DNA from: an uncultured Aquimarina sp. | Lineage (GTDB): Bacteria > Bacteroidota > Bacteroidia > Flavobacteriales > Flavobacteriaceae | Direction of reading: 5' to 3' | NCBI GenBank assembly: GCA_947501475.1 | Contig: CANMWA010000001.1 | Coordinates: forward strand, 558,001-622,000 | DNA length: 64,000 bases | Shown: in pieces, positions 7,818 to 17,491 of the stretch | How the letters are laid out: every line of letters begins with the position of its first letter | How positions within the stretch are numbered: the stretch's first letter is position 1 | The notes under the pieces: model-generated | Told to the model about the DNA's origin: nothing | The model's input: only the letters and a program-made list of their open reading frames with translations | Database searches by the model: none | Program-made: the position numbers and the translations under genes

Positions 7818-8801
7818 ATGAAGAATAATAGCTATGAGTATGATGTTGCGCTCTCTTTTGCTGGGGAGAATCGGGGGTATGTAGAAGAAGTTGCAAATAG
7901 CCTGAAAACAAGAGGGGTAAAAGTATTCTACGATGTGTTTGAAGAAGCAAATCTGTGGGGCAAGAACCTATATGAATATTTGTCTGAGATATACCAAAAT
8001 AAAGCAAGATATACAGTGATGTTTATCTCTGGTTTTTATAATCAAAAATTATGGACAAATCATGAGAGAGTTTCGATGCAAGCTCGTGCGTTTCAAGAAA
8101 GTCGAGAGTATATTTTACCGGTAAGGTTTGATGATACCGAAATCCCCGGCATTCTTAAAACCGTGGGGTATATTAATCTGAAAGATAAAACACCAGAGGA
8201 ATTAGCCACCTTGATCGAAAAAAAATTAACGAAAGATCAAACGTTTTTCAGAAAAAAATGGTCGAAACTCTCTACTATGATTAGCGCCAAACCTTTTATT
8301 TTTTCGATAAAAGTTTTAGATGAGAAAGGTAAACTAGTAAAAAATGCCAAAGTCGTTTTGGTTGCAGATAACTCAACGTATTTAGAAGGTTTTTCAGATG
8401 AAAAAGGCTTAGCACATTTTATTATTCGTACACGTAAATTATATACGGTGTTAATAGCACATCCAGAATATCCTGCAGTGCTTTTTAAAGGGGTCAATCC
8501 AAAAGAAGATATCGAAGTAACGATAGAAAAAACTAAAGATTCTGGTTCTGCAATCATCAATAAGTCTGGTCAGATCCCTGCAATATCAGGTAAAATCGAA
8601 CCTGTTCTTAAACAAGGCCAAGGATTTGCATTATATGCAGATAATATAGCTATCGAAGGAGGTCATAATCAACCGTATGATTTTGAGTTAAATAAATCTT
8701 TAAGTTTAGAAGATAACGGCGGAAATATAATACATTTAACCTTTAGATTCTTTCAAGGAAGAATCGCTTTGGTAGATTATTGTAAACACAAACCCATTTA
8801 A
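7818..8801 (+). CDS. TIR-domain protein with beta-sandwich and C-terminal extension
   Basis: The product is 327 residues from the ATG at 7818; a TTG start 30 bases upstream is possible. Residues 6-140 form a TIR domain: YDVALSFAG, VFYDVFEEANLWG, YTVMFIS, LWTNHER and YILPVRFDD in the expected order. Glu83 of WTNHER sits where catalytic TIR NADases have their glutamate, so NAD+ cleavage is plausible but unproven. Residues about 160-240 resemble a carboxypeptidase-regulatory-like Ig fold (VLDEKGKLVKNAKVVLVAD, SDEKGLAHF). Residues 255-327 form a third, unrecognised domain with ALYADNIAIEGG and LSLEDNGGN. No signal peptide is seen, so it is cytosolic. Eleven bases separate it from the asparaginase gene. 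There is no ThsA, APAZ or STAND partner. Confidence 0.85.
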   Translation: MKNNSYEYDVALSFAGENRGYVEEVANSLKTRGVKVFYDVFEEANLWGKNLYEYLSEIYQNKARYTVMFISGFYNQKLWTNHERVSMQARAFQESREYILPVRFDDTEIPGILKTVGYINLKDKTPEELATLIEKKLTKDQTFFRKKWSKLSTMISAKPFIFSIKVLDEKGKLVKNAKVVLVADNSTYLEGFSDEKGLAHFIIRTRKLYTVLIAHPEYPAVLFKGVNPKEDIEVTIEKTKDSGSAIINKSGQIPAISGKIEPVLKQGQGFALYADNIAIEGGHNQPYDFELNKSLSLEDNGGNIIHLTFRFFQGRIALVDYCKHKPI

Positions 8802-8812
8802 AAGACTCAATT

Positions 8813-9886
8813 ATGAACAGAGTACTCATCTTACTAAGCTTTGTTTTGTTTTTTGCGTGTAAAGAACAACCAAAACAAACAGCAGAAGCACCAATTGTTG
8901 CCACAACAGATTCAGCAGCAGAAAACCCAGCAAATACCTTTGGTCTTGTTATTCATGGCGGAGCTGGTACCATCTTAAAAAAGAATATGACTGCAGAAAA
9001 AGAAGCTGCATATAAAGCCAAACTAGAAGAAGCTATAAAAGTAGGGCATACCATCCTTAAAAATGGAGGAACAAGCCTTGAAGCAGTAGAAAAAACAATA
9101 AATGTTTTAGAAAACTCACCATTATTTAATGCAGGAAAAGGAGCAGTTTTTACTTATAATGAAACCAATGAATTAGATGCTTCTATCATGGACGGAAGTA
9201 ATTTAAATGCCGGAGCCGTTGCGGGTGTTTCAACGATAAAAAATCCAATCAATTTAGCTAGAGAAGTAATGGTTAACTCTCCTCACGTATTACTTTCTGG
9301 TAGAGGCGCAGAGCAATTTGCAAAAGAAAGAAGTATAGAGATTGTTGATCCATCATATTTTCATACAGAAGATCGACTGAAACTTTTGAGAAAGATCAAG
9401 AATAAACCTAATCATGCCGATGCAAAAAGTGCAACATCTTTTTATGATCCAACGATCAAGGATTCAAAATTCGGAACCGTAGGATGTACAGCTTTAGATA
9501 AGTACGGAAACTTGGCAGCAGGAACTTCTACAGGAGGTATGTCTGCAAAAAAATGGAATCGCATCGGGGACTCACCTATAATTGGCGCAGGTACCTATGC
9601 CAATAATGCAACTTGTGCGGTATCAAGTACTGGGTGGGGCGAGTATTTTATTAGAGGAATGGTGGCGTATGATATTTCGGCGATGATGGAGTATAAAGGA
9701 ATTTCATTGGCAGAAGCCTCAAAAGAAGTGATTCAAAAGAAACTTACCAATCTTGGAGGCACCGGAGGTATAATAGCCATAGATAATAAAGGCAATGTAG
9801 CGATGGAGTTTAATACTGCAGGAATGTATCGGGCAACGATGAATGCTGATGGCGAACTTACTATTGGGATTTATAAGAAAGAATAA
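8813..9886 (+). CDS. Isoaspartyl peptidase/L-asparaginase, Ntn-hydrolase lipoprotein
   Basis: This 357-residue precursor belongs to the plant-type asparaginase/isoaspartyl dipeptidase family, which self-cleaves before a threonine nucleophile. That Thr is residue 222 in FGTVGCTALD, followed by the conserved GNLAAGTSTGGMSAKKWNRIGD and a GAGTYANN substrate loop. The HGGAG oxyanion segment is at 48-52. The N-terminus carries a signal with lipobox FFAC (Cys16), so it is probably anchored in the envelope and hydrolyses isoaspartyl peptides or asparagine there. It follows the TIR gene closely and may share its transcript, although no functional link is evident. Confidence 0.92.
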   Translation: MNRVLILLSFVLFFACKEQPKQTAEAPIVATTDSAAENPANTFGLVIHGGAGTILKKNMTAEKEAAYKAKLEEAIKVGHTILKNGGTSLEAVEKTINVLENSPLFNAGKGAVFTYNETNELDASIMDGSNLNAGAVAGVSTIKNPINLAREVMVNSPHVLLSGRGAEQFAKERSIEIVDPSYFHTEDRLKLLRKIKNKPNHADAKSATSFYDPTIKDSKFGTVGCTALDKYGNLAAGTSTGGMSAKKWNRIGDSPIIGAGTYANNATCAVSSTGWGEYFIRGMVAYDISAMMEYKGISLAEASKEVIQKKLTNLGGTGGIIAIDNKGNVAMEFNTAGMYRATMNADGELTIGIYKKE

Positions 9887-9914
9887 CAATACAATAATAA
9901 AAATGATCAAAATT

Positions 9915-9940
9915 AAAAAATCAAGAAGAATGATTTTTTT
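9915..9940. terminator. Bidirectional terminator between convergent genes
   Basis: AAAAAATCA (9915-9923) pairs perfectly with TGATTTTTT (9931-9939) around an AGAAGAA loop. An A-run on one side and a T-run on the other allow it to work for both the asparaginase gene and the opposite membrane-protein gene. Confidence 0.65.
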
Positions 9941-10460
9941 AGAGCATACTATTTATTTTTAATAGATTTCTTATTGTAAAAGCAGAAATCAAAAGACCTG
10001 TAGGAAACTTATAGATAGAGTTATTACTACCTCCTCTTTGAATGGCAGTAATTAATAATAATACTGTAAAAATTGAAAGTACAGAAAATATGATTATCCA
10101 AAGTATAATGGATACCTTATTAAGTTTAGTGGTTAAGTAAGTATTGATCGCAAAAAATAGAGTTATTACTACAGAATTAAACAAATTTTGATAGTAGTAT
10201 ACTATAATAAAAATAGCCAAAGTGAGTAATGAACATATTAAAACGGTTGAGATAAACTCAAAACTATTTTTATTGACCTTAGGATAGGCATTACTTATTT
10301 CTTCTATATGATATCCCTTTTTTTGATAGATTTCAAAAATTTCTTTTCTACTATATTTCATTTTAATCCTTTCAAGAATTTCTTTTCTCAAAACGTTATT
10401 GACCTGATCAGAACTATTTTTTTCCTCTATTATATTCATAATATCATATAGTTTTTTCAT
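9939..10460 (-). CDS. Membrane protein of unknown function
   Basis: This 173-residue protein was not recognised. The first 65 residues are charged and helical (IEEKNSSDQVNNVLRKEILERIKMKYSRKE then IFEIYQKKGYHIEEIS), likely cytoplasmic. Four hydrophobic segments follow, at about 68-90, 95-112, 115-140 and 152-170. The N-terminal part could be a small helical docking region. It follows the 66-residue membrane-protein gene by five bases, so the two are cotranscribed. Confidence 0.6.
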   Translation of the reverse strand: MKKLYDIMNIIEEKNSSDQVNNVLRKEILERIKMKYSRKEIFEIYQKKGYHIEEISNAYPKVNKNSFEFISTVLICSLLTLAIFIIVYYYQNLFNSVVITLFFAINTYLTTKLNKVSIILWIIIFSVLSIFTVLLLITAIQRGGSNNSIYKFPTGLLISAFTIRNLLKINSML

Positions 10461-10465
10461 GAATA

Positions 10466-10666
10466 CTATTTTTGTTTCGTGTATAATATGATAAAGAAAA
10501 CCATAATCATAATTGAACCTACTAGGTTTAAACCTTTACTGATATAGTGAGTAATGTCGATTGCTAATGCACTAGGATTAAAGTATAATATAGTATAATA
10601 CATTTCGATAAAAACGTGTAGTATACTTCCAATAAGTGCGAGAAGTGATGCGGTTTTAAATTTCAT
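10466..10666 (-). CDS. Small two-helix membrane protein
   Basis: The 66-residue product consists of two hydrophobic helices (about 5-29 and 44-63) joined by a short loop with ITHYISKG, and ends in a basic tail. The ATG at 10666 is the first in a frame that is open throughout. The family is not recognised. It precedes a four-helix membrane protein with a five-base gap, so they probably form a two-gene operon and perhaps a complex. Confidence 0.55.
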   Translation of the reverse strand: MKFKTASLLALIGSILHVFIEMYYTILYFNPSALAIDITHYISKGLNLVGSIMIMVFFIILYTKQK

Positions 10667-11078
10667 TTTTGATGGTTAGCTTTTTATAATTATTAGCAAA
10701 ACAAAGAGTGCATTTCTATTGATTAATATTCTCAAGACATTCACATATTGTGGATTCCAATTCAATTTGTTTTTAGAGATGTCATGTTTCTTATATACAA
10801 ATAATTAGTAGCCCTTTGTAATAGTTACCTGTATAATCTGAATGCTAAGATTAAATTTACTTATTGCAGAACGATCTTTTCCCACCCATTTCGGGTAGTT
10901 TTTTGCTAAAACTTCAAAAAACCTTCACCTTCCAATGAGTAACATCATTAAAAATCGGCTTATTGTCATTTCTATTGAAAATAATGTGTTGAGATATTGA
11001 TTTTGAATTCCTTTTTAAGAGTTAGGGGGCTTTTAAAAAATATCTTACATTTATAAGATCAACTAAATCCTTTCTTTT
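10667..11078. other. Intergenic region before the macroglobulin gene
   Basis: These 412 bases separate divergent genes and hold no convincing coding frame. A small hairpin (CACCC, ATTTC, GGGTAG, then a T-run) lies at about 10882-10904, and TATCTTAC at about 11040 is a weak match to a -7 box for the downstream gene. Otherwise I see no structure. Confidence 0.5.
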
Positions 11079-14000
11079 ATGCACTTATCACGAATTCTTT
11101 GTGTGTTGCTTTTTGTGACATTTGTATTCTCATGCAAGAAAAAAGATGCTCAAGCACTTGCTGAAGCCAACGCTTCAGAATTAAACAAATATCAAGACTA
11201 TATCTCTGATGTTTCTACAGGAGTGATTTCTGTGCTGGATAATGTGTATGTGGTATTACAAACACCGATAGAAGGTTGGGATGACAACCTAGAGTTGCCA
11301 AAAAAACTACTTAGAGTATCTCCCAGAGTAAGAGGAAAAGTGGTTGCCATTAATAATCGTACTATTTCTTTTCAACCACAAGAAGGGTTTAAAGAAGATA
11401 CACAATATACTTTTACTCTAGATCTTGAGGATTTGGTAGAAGAACTAAAAGATGATCTAGATGAAGAATTTGTATTTAGTGTACAAACACTAAAACAGCA
11501 ATTCTCTATACTTACCGATAACCTTCAATCCTATAGTAAAGGTTGGCAATATATTGATGGTACTTTAACCACTAGTGACCAATTGCAATTTGAGATCGCT
11601 AAACAATTGGTGACAGCTTCTCAAAAAGGAAAAAATCTATCAGTCAAGTTTGGAGAATCCATAGATAAAAGTCGGCAGTTTAGTTTTAGAATTGATAGCA
11701 TTCAACGATTTGAAGATGATTCTGAAATTGAAGTCAAATGGTCTGGTAAACGCTTTGATATTGATACTGAAGGTGAAGATGTATTGTCTATTCCTGGTAA
11801 GAACAACTTTTCTGTAATCAGCGTATCTGTAGCGAATGTAGATAATCAATATGTAGAGATTAATTTTTCTGATCCATTGAAAAAAAATCAAAATTTTAAT
11901 GGTCTGGTGACTATTTCGGGAGCTAATAACTTAAAATATAATGTAAACGGAAATGTACTAAAAGTTTACCCAAAAACTGAGCTAAAGGGAACCTTAGGAA
12001 TAACAGTTTTTCAAGGAATTCAAAGCACAGACAGTTATAAACTAAAAAACACATACTCAGAAAATGTATCGTTTCAGCAGCCTAAACCAGAGGCCAGATT
12101 ACTACAGAATGGGGTGATTTTACCAACTTCAAATAATCTGAAATTCAATTTTGAAGCGATTAACCTTCGTGCTATAGAAGTACAAGTAGTTAAGGTTTTT
12201 GAAAACAATGTGCTTCAGTTTTTACAAAATAATAACCTTAATGGTTCGGGCAATTTAAGAAGTGTAGCAAGACCTGTTGCCAAAAAATTAATCAATCTGC
12301 AAGAGAATGCCTCGTTGAATTTAAGTAAGTGGAATGCGTTTTCTATTGATTTGGCAACATTAATTTCTCCAGATCCAGGTGCTATCTATAGAGTAGAACT
12401 TAATTATAGAAAAGCATATTCTTTGTATAAATGTGATGGTGAAAAAGCAGACGATACACCAATAAACGATTTAGTAGAAAACTATGATGATAAAGAAGAA
12501 TCTAGTTTTTGGGATACTTCTCAATATTATTATGATGACTATTATGGATATAACTGGCAAGAACGTGATAACCCATGTAGTAACTCGTATTTTAGGGATA
12601 GAAAAATCGGAGCCAATATTCTTGCTTCTAACCTAGGAGTTGTAATCAAAAAAGGATTAAATCATTCATATATGGTTACCGTAAATGATATTATTACAAC
12701 CAATCCTTTACCCAATGTTAGGGTTACTTTCTATAATTACCAACAACAAGAAATGGGTATGGCGACTACCGATGCTCAGGGAATGACAGGGTATGACGCC
12801 GATCGACCAGCATATTTTGCAATCGCAAGATCAGGAAAGCAACAAACCTATGTAAAACTCAATGATGGTAATGCACTATCGGTAAGTAAATTTGATGTTT
12901 CAGGAGTTCGCCTTCAAAAAGGAATTAAAGGATATATCTATGGAGAACGTGGCGTTTGGCGACCAGGAGACACATTGTTTTTGTCATTTATGCTTAATGA
13001 TAATGCCAATAAACTTCCCAAAGGACATCCTGTAAAGTTTGAGTTAAGAGATCCATTTGGTAAAGTAACGTATCAAGAAACTAAAACTAAAGGCACCAAT
13101 AATTTTTACAAATTTGAAGTAAATACATCAGAAGAATCCCCTACAGGAAATTGGCTAGCCAAAGTAATCGTTGGCGGAGCCAGTTTTACCAAACAACTAA
13201 AAATTGAAACCATAAAACCAAATCGTCTAAAAATAAAGACCACATTTGAAGATGAAGTATTGGGAGCTAATAAGAATATTAAAGGAAACCTTGAGACGTT
13301 ATGGTTGCATGGGGCAGTCGCAAAAAACCTTCAGGCCGATATTAATATAAGATTTAATGCTTCTCAAACTAGTTTTAAAACCTTTCCGGGATATATTTTT
13401 GATGACCCTACTCGTCGTTTTGTTAGTGAAGAACAAGAAATTTTTAAAGGCCGAATTTCAAATGAAGGAAAAGCAAGTTTTAGTGCAACTCCAAAATTGC
13501 AAAATAAAGCTGCAGGGATGCTAAAAGCTTCTTTTATCACCAAAGTGTATGAAAATGGCGGAGATTTTAGTACCGATGTTATTTCGAAAAAGTATTCGCC
13601 TTATCAAACGTATATTGGACTTAATATTCCGAAAGGAGATAAAGCTCGAGGGATGTTGCTTACCGATACCAAACATAATTTTGAAGTGGTATCTGTAGAC
13701 CAGAAAGGAAACCCAAAGGCTGTAAAAAACCTTGAAGTATATGTGTATAAAGTTGATTGGAGATGGTGGTGGGATACTTCAGATGATAACCTGTCATCTT
13801 ACAACCGTGGCTCATATCACAATGAAGTATTTAAGACTACGGTAACTACCAGTAACAGTGGAAAAGCAAGTTTTAATTTTGAATTAAAATATCCCGAATG
13901 GGGAAGATACCTGGTACGAGTTATCGATCCTAATGGCGGCCATGCTACTGGAAAAACAATGTATATCGACTGGCCTGGATGGGCTGGGAAATCTCGTAAA

Positions 14001-16604
14001 AATGATCCTTCTGCTGCAACAATGCTACTGTTCTCTACCGATAAGAAAACATATAATGTTGGTGAAAAAGCTATCGTAACTTTTCCATCTAGTGAAGGCG
14101 GAAGAGCTTTGGTAACCGTAGAAAATGGTACCGAAGTATTAACGTCACAATGGGTTACCCCACAAAAAGGAGAAACTAAATTCGAATTACCGATTGAAGG
14201 GCTTTTTACGCCTAATGTATATATCCATATTACACTACTGCAACCTCATGCTTCTACAGCTAATGATTTACCAATACGTTTATACGGAGTAACACCCATT
14301 TCTGTAGAAGATCCAAATACCAAAGTACAGCCAAAACTCATCATGCCAGATGTACTTAGGCCTGAAGAAACTATAACAGTAAAAGTAGGTGAGACCAAAG
14401 GTAAAGCAATGACATATTCTATTGCTATTGTAGATGAGGGATTGTTGGATCTTACTAGGTTTAAAACTCCAAATCCTTGGAGTAGCTTCTATGCTCGTGA
14501 AGCTTTGGGGGTAAAAACCTGGGATGTTTACGATGATGTGATTGGTGCCTACGGCGGAAGCATTAATCAGGTATTTAGTATTGGTGGTGATGCTGAAGCT
14601 GGCGGAAGTAAATCAAAAAAAGCCAATCGTTTTAAACCTATGGTAGTGTATAAAGGCCCTTTTGAATTAAAACAAGGAGAAACACGATCACATCAAATTA
14701 AAATCCCAAAATATGTGGGTTCTGTACGTACAATGATTGTAGCTTCAGATGCAGGTAATGCTGCTTATGGTAGTGCCGATAAAACTACACCAGTGCGTAA
14801 ACCATTAATGGTGCTAACGTCAATACCCAGAAAAATAACTCCGGGAGAAAAAGTAACGATACCAGTTACTGTTTTTGCTATGGAGAATAAGGTCAAGAAT
14901 GTAACTGTTACCTTAAAACCTAATAAAGGATTTAGAGTCCTGGGCGAGACCCAAAAAAACCTTTCTTTTCCGCAACCCGATGAAAAGATGGCGTATTTTG
15001 ATATCGAAGTCCTAGAAGGAGCTACCATTACCGATATCGAAGTTGTAGCGAGTGGGGGCGGAGAAAAAGCATCCTACAAAGTGCCTATTGATATTATTAA
15101 CCCCAACCCGATGACCACCGAGGTGACTTCGATCATTTTAGAACCTAATAGTCAACAAGAAATAGACTTTGCTGCTTTTGGAATTTCAGGAAGTAATAGT
15201 GCCACGATCGAGATGTCATCACTACCACCCATGAATTTTGAAAGTAGATTGAGCCATTTGATACGTTATCCGCATGGATGTGTTGAGCAAACTACATCGG
15301 CTGCTTTTCCGCAGTTGTATTTGGCAGAGATATTCAATTTATCTTCAGAAAAACAAAACAAGATTCAAAAAAATATTGAAGTTGCTATATATAAACTAAA
15401 ACGGTACATTCAATCTAATGGTGGATTGTCGTATTGGCCGGGATATAGTAACCCTAATGATTGGGGAACTACCTATGCGGGTCATTTTTTACTCGAAGCA
15501 AACAAAAAGGGATATGTATTACCGATAGGTTTTAAAAGCAATTGGATCAATTACCAACAGCAGCAGTCCAAGCGATGGCGTAGTGGAGGTAATGATCTGG
15601 CTCAGGCCTATCGATTATACACACTTGCTTTGGCAGGAAGCCCAGATATGGCATCCATGAATAGATTGCGAGAAACCTCGAATTTGTCTAATGATGCCAA
15701 ACTAAGATTGGCCGCTGCGTATGGTTTAATTGGTCAGAACAGTGCAGCTCAAAAATTATTGAATTTGGCAAGTATTAATTTTGAACGGCAGCAAAACTAT
15801 GATTATACCTATGGTTCTGTTAATCGTAATCGCGCGATGGCACTCGAAACTCTTATTGCACTGGATAAAAAAGCCAAAGCACAGCAAGTAGCGGTAGATT
15901 TGGCTAAAGAATTATCATCAAAAAGTTGGATGAGCACACAAACAGCTTCGTATGCTTTAATGACAATGGCAAAATATGCTATGTATGTTGGAGGAAAAGG
16001 GGTGAATGTGAAGTATGTTCTTAACGGAAAATCAAATACAACGACTACCAATAAAACATTAGCAATTTCTGGAGAATTAGCAATTCAAAAAGACAATAAA
16101 CTGATTTTAAACAATACTAAAGATAATACCATTTTTGTACAATTGGCAACTAGTGGAATCCTACCAGTAGGTCAAGAAAAAGTGATTCGAAGTAATTTTA
16201 AAGCGATCGTAGATTACAAAAGTAGACAAGGTAAGGTGATTAACCCAGCTCAATTAACCCAAGGAACTGATTTTGTAGCCGAAGTAACCATTACCAATAC
16301 TACCGATATTAGAGTAAAAAATGTTGCACTCACAGAAATTTTTCCATCAGGATGGGAGGTTGTGAATACAAGATTTACGGATTTTGGATCGTTTAGTGCA
16401 AATAAAGTGACTCATACCGATATTCGGGATGATCGAGTAAATTTCTATTTTGATTTAAAACCCAAAGAAAGTAAAACAATGACTATTCTACTCAATGCCT
16501 CTTATTTAGGGACATATTATTTACCGGGTATTCAATGTGAAGCCATGTATGATATTAATTATTTGGTACGAAGCAAAGGCAAATGGGTTGAGGTGGTGAA
16601 GTAG
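11079..16604 (+). CDS. Bacterial alpha-2-macroglobulin lipoprotein (protease trap)
   Basis: This very large 1841-residue protein starts with a signal and lipobox (VFSC, Cys19), so it is an envelope lipoprotein. It contains macroglobulin beta-domains, the bait and alpha-2-macroglobulin regions, and a C-terminal helical thioester domain. The thioester motif CVEQ is intact at Cys1401-Gln1404 within YPHGCVEQTTSAAFPQLYL, and VDEGLLDLTRF marks the A2M domain. Such proteins are thought to trap invading proteases covalently. In Escherichia coli the homologue YfhM is encoded beside pbpC, and a pbpC gene lies 3.4 kb downstream here too. The length is close to that of other bacterial members. Confidence 0.93.
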   Translation: MHLSRILCVLLFVTFVFSCKKKDAQALAEANASELNKYQDYISDVSTGVISVLDNVYVVLQTPIEGWDDNLELPKKLLRVSPRVRGKVVAINNRTISFQPQEGFKEDTQYTFTLDLEDLVEELKDDLDEEFVFSVQTLKQQFSILTDNLQSYSKGWQYIDGTLTTSDQLQFEIAKQLVTASQKGKNLSVKFGESIDKSRQFSFRIDSIQRFEDDSEIEVKWSGKRFDIDTEGEDVLSIPGKNNFSVISVSVANVDNQYVEINFSDPLKKNQNFNGLVTISGANNLKYNVNGNVLKVYPKTELKGTLGITVFQGIQSTDSYKLKNTYSENVSFQQPKPEARLLQNGVILPTSNNLKFNFEAINLRAIEVQVVKVFENNVLQFLQNNNLNGSGNLRSVARPVAKKLINLQENASLNLSKWNAFSIDLATLISPDPGAIYRVELNYRKAYSLYKCDGEKADDTPINDLVENYDDKEESSFWDTSQYYYDDYYGYNWQERDNPCSNSYFRDRKIGANILASNLGVVIKKGLNHSYMVTVNDIITTNPLPNVRVTFYNYQQQEMGMATTDAQGMTGYDADRPAYFAIARSGKQQTYVKLNDGNALSVSKFDVSGVRLQKGIKGYIYGERGVWRPGDTLFLSFMLNDNANKLPKGHPVKFELRDPFGKVTYQETKTKGTNNFYKFEVNTSEESPTGNWLAKVIVGGASFTKQLKIETIKPNRLKIKTTFEDEVLGANKNIKGNLETLWLHGAVAKNLQADINIRFNASQTSFKTFPGYIFDDPTRRFVSEEQEIFKGRISNEGKASFSATPKLQNKAAGMLKASFITKVYENGGDFSTDVISKKYSPYQTYIGLNIPKGDKARGMLLTDTKHNFEVVSVDQKGNPKAVKNLEVYVYKVDWRWWWDTSDDNLSSYNRGSYHNEVFKTTVTTSNSGKASFNFELKYPEWGRYLVRVIDPNGGHATGKTMYIDWPGWAGKSRKNDPSAATMLLFSTDKKTYNVGEKAIVTFPSSEGGRALVTVENGTEVLTSQWVTPQKGETKFELPIEGLFTPNVYIHITLLQPHASTANDLPIRLYGVTPISVEDPNTKVQPKLIMPDVLRPEETITVKVGETKGKAMTYSIAIVDEGLLDLTRFKTPNPWSSFYAREALGVKTWDVYDDVIGAYGGSINQVFSIGGDAEAGGSKSKKANRFKPMVVYKGPFELKQGETRSHQIKIPKYVGSVRTMIVASDAGNAAYGSADKTTPVRKPLMVLTSIPRKITPGEKVTIPVTVFAMENKVKNVTVTLKPNKGFRVLGETQKNLSFPQPDEKMAYFDIEVLEGATITDIEVVASGGGEKASYKVPIDIINPNPMTTEVTSIILEPNSQQEIDFAAFGISGSNSATIEMSSLPPMNFESRLSHLIRYPHGCVEQTTSAAFPQLYLAEIFNLSSEKQNKIQKNIEVAIYKLKRYIQSNGGLSYWPGYSNPNDWGTTYAGHFLLEANKKGYVLPIGFKSNWINYQQQQSKRWRSGGNDLAQAYRLYTLALAGSPDMASMNRLRETSNLSNDAKLRLAAAYGLIGQNSAAQKLLNLASINFERQQNYDYTYGSVNRNRAMALETLIALDKKAKAQQVAVDLAKELSSKSWMSTQTASYALMTMAKYAMYVGGKGVNVKYVLNGKSNTTTTNKTLAISGELAIQKDNKLILNNTKDNTIFVQLATSGILPVGQEKVIRSNFKAIVDYKSRQGKVINPAQLTQGTDFVAEVTITNTTDIRVKNVALTEIFPSGWEVVNTRFTDFGSFSANKVTHTDIRDDRVNFYFDLKPKESKTMTILLNASYLGTYYLPGIQCEAMYDINYLVRSKGKWVEVVK

Positions 16605-16641
16605 GTGTGAGGTAGTAGAGGTGAGTTTTTGAGTTTTAAGA

Positions 16642-16785
16642 ATGATTTTATATGAAGATTCCTCCTTGAAGAGGGTTAAGGAGGTGTTTTCTAATGTAAA
16701 TACTTGTTTTTTGAATGTAGATCCTGATTTAAAAGATGTATTGTTTGACGGCATTACCTTAAGTAGTATAAAATCTAACATATAA
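16642..16785 (+). CDS. Possible 47-residue small ORF upstream of the acetyltransferase
   Basis: An ATG at 16642 opens 47 codons ending at TAA (16783-16785), three bases before the GTG of the next gene. Its first third translates a CTCC/GGAG palindromic repeat. The rest (VNTCFLNVDPDLKDVLFDG, then ITLSSIKSNI) looks protein-like but matches nothing I recognise. It could be a gene remnant, a leader peptide or chance. Confidence 0.2.
   Translation: MILYEDSSLKRVKEVFSNVNTCFLNVDPDLKDVLFDGITLSSIKSNI
16658..16686. repeat. Copy of the CTCC/GGAG palindromic repeat
   Basis: TTCCTCCTTGAAGAGGGTTA followed by AGGAGGTG has the same plan as the copies at 5011-5093: a CTCC stem, a short loop, an AGGG/GGAG stem, then a TTAAGGAGG tail. 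Confidence 0.6.
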
Positions 16786-16788
16786 GAA

Positions 16789-17178
16789 GTGAAAAAATAT
16801 ACAATCATAACAGAACAACTTCCTGAAGCATCAGAATTATTGAAACTTTTTTCACAAACTAGCTGGGCAAAAGGCAGATCGATAGAAGGGATAACACTTT
16901 TACTAAATAACACAAAAGAGTATATTGTGATTAGAGATGGCTCCCAACTTATTGGCTTTGGGCGAGCACTTACAGATGGGATTTACCGCGCCATGCTAGA
17001 TGATATTGTAGTAGATATGAACTATAGAAAGCAAGGTCTTGGTGAGATCATAGTTAAGAACTTATTAGATCAAATAGATGGTGTAGAACAAGTGTTTTTG
17101 AATACCAAACCAGAGTTAGAAGGGTTTTATGAAAATTATGGTTTCTTGCGATCTAAAGCATTAACAATGAGATTATAA
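16789..17178 (+). CDS. GNAT family N-acetyltransferase
   Basis: This 129-residue protein fits a compact GNAT fold. Acetyl-CoA binding is indicated by VVDMNYRKQGLGEIIVKNLL (about 75-95), which contains the RxxGxG/A-type pyrophosphate loop. The late NYGF segment is typical of the last strands. The start is GTG at 16789; no ATG gives a full fold. The acceptor substrate cannot be read from the sequence. It lies 14 bases before the ABM-domain gene and is probably cotranscribed with it. Confidence 0.85.
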   Translation: MKKYTIITEQLPEASELLKLFSQTSWAKGRSIEGITLLLNNTKEYIVIRDGSQLIGFGRALTDGIYRAMLDDIVVDMNYRKQGLGEIIVKNLLDQIDGVEQVFLNTKPELEGFYENYGFLRSKALTMRL

Positions 17179-17192
17179 TTTACATTTAACAA

Positions 17193-17483
17193 ATGATACT
17201 AGAACAAGCAATTTTAAATATAAAACCAGGACAGTCAGATGCTTTTGAAAAAACCTTTAAAGAGGCACAAAAGATAATCGCATCCATGAAAGGTTATATT
17301 CGCCATGATGTATTGAAATGTATTGAAGAAGAAGATAAATTTGTACTTCTTGTTGAATGGGAAACTATAGAAGATCATGAGGTTGGTTTCAGAAAATCAA
17401 AAGAATACCAACAATGGAAAAAACTACTACATCATTTTTATGATCCTTTTCCGTTAGTTCAACATTATGAATCTATTTTATAG
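17193..17483 (+). CDS. Antibiotic biosynthesis monooxygenase (ABM) domain protein
   Basis: This 96-residue protein is a single ABM ferredoxin-like domain. The typical features are the N-terminal strand (QAILNIKPGQSDAFEKTF), the central KGYIRHDVLKC and FVLLVEWET strands, and a terminal aromatic helix region (WKKLLHHFYDPFP). ABM proteins are cofactor-free oxygenases or heme-degrading or sensing dimers, and the role here is unknown. It follows the acetyltransferase by 14 bases and converges with the histidine kinase, only eight bases away. Confidence 0.85.
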   Translation: MILEQAILNIKPGQSDAFEKTFKEAQKIIASMKGYIRHDVLKCIEEEDKFVLLVEWETIEDHEVGFRKSKEYQQWKKLLHHFYDPFPLVQHYESIL

Positions 17484-17491
17484 TAATATGT

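Noticed and set aside
7788..8801. Thoeris or short-Argonaute defence system
   Set aside because: Only the TIR gene is present; no ThsA, APAZ or Argonaute gene lies nearby.
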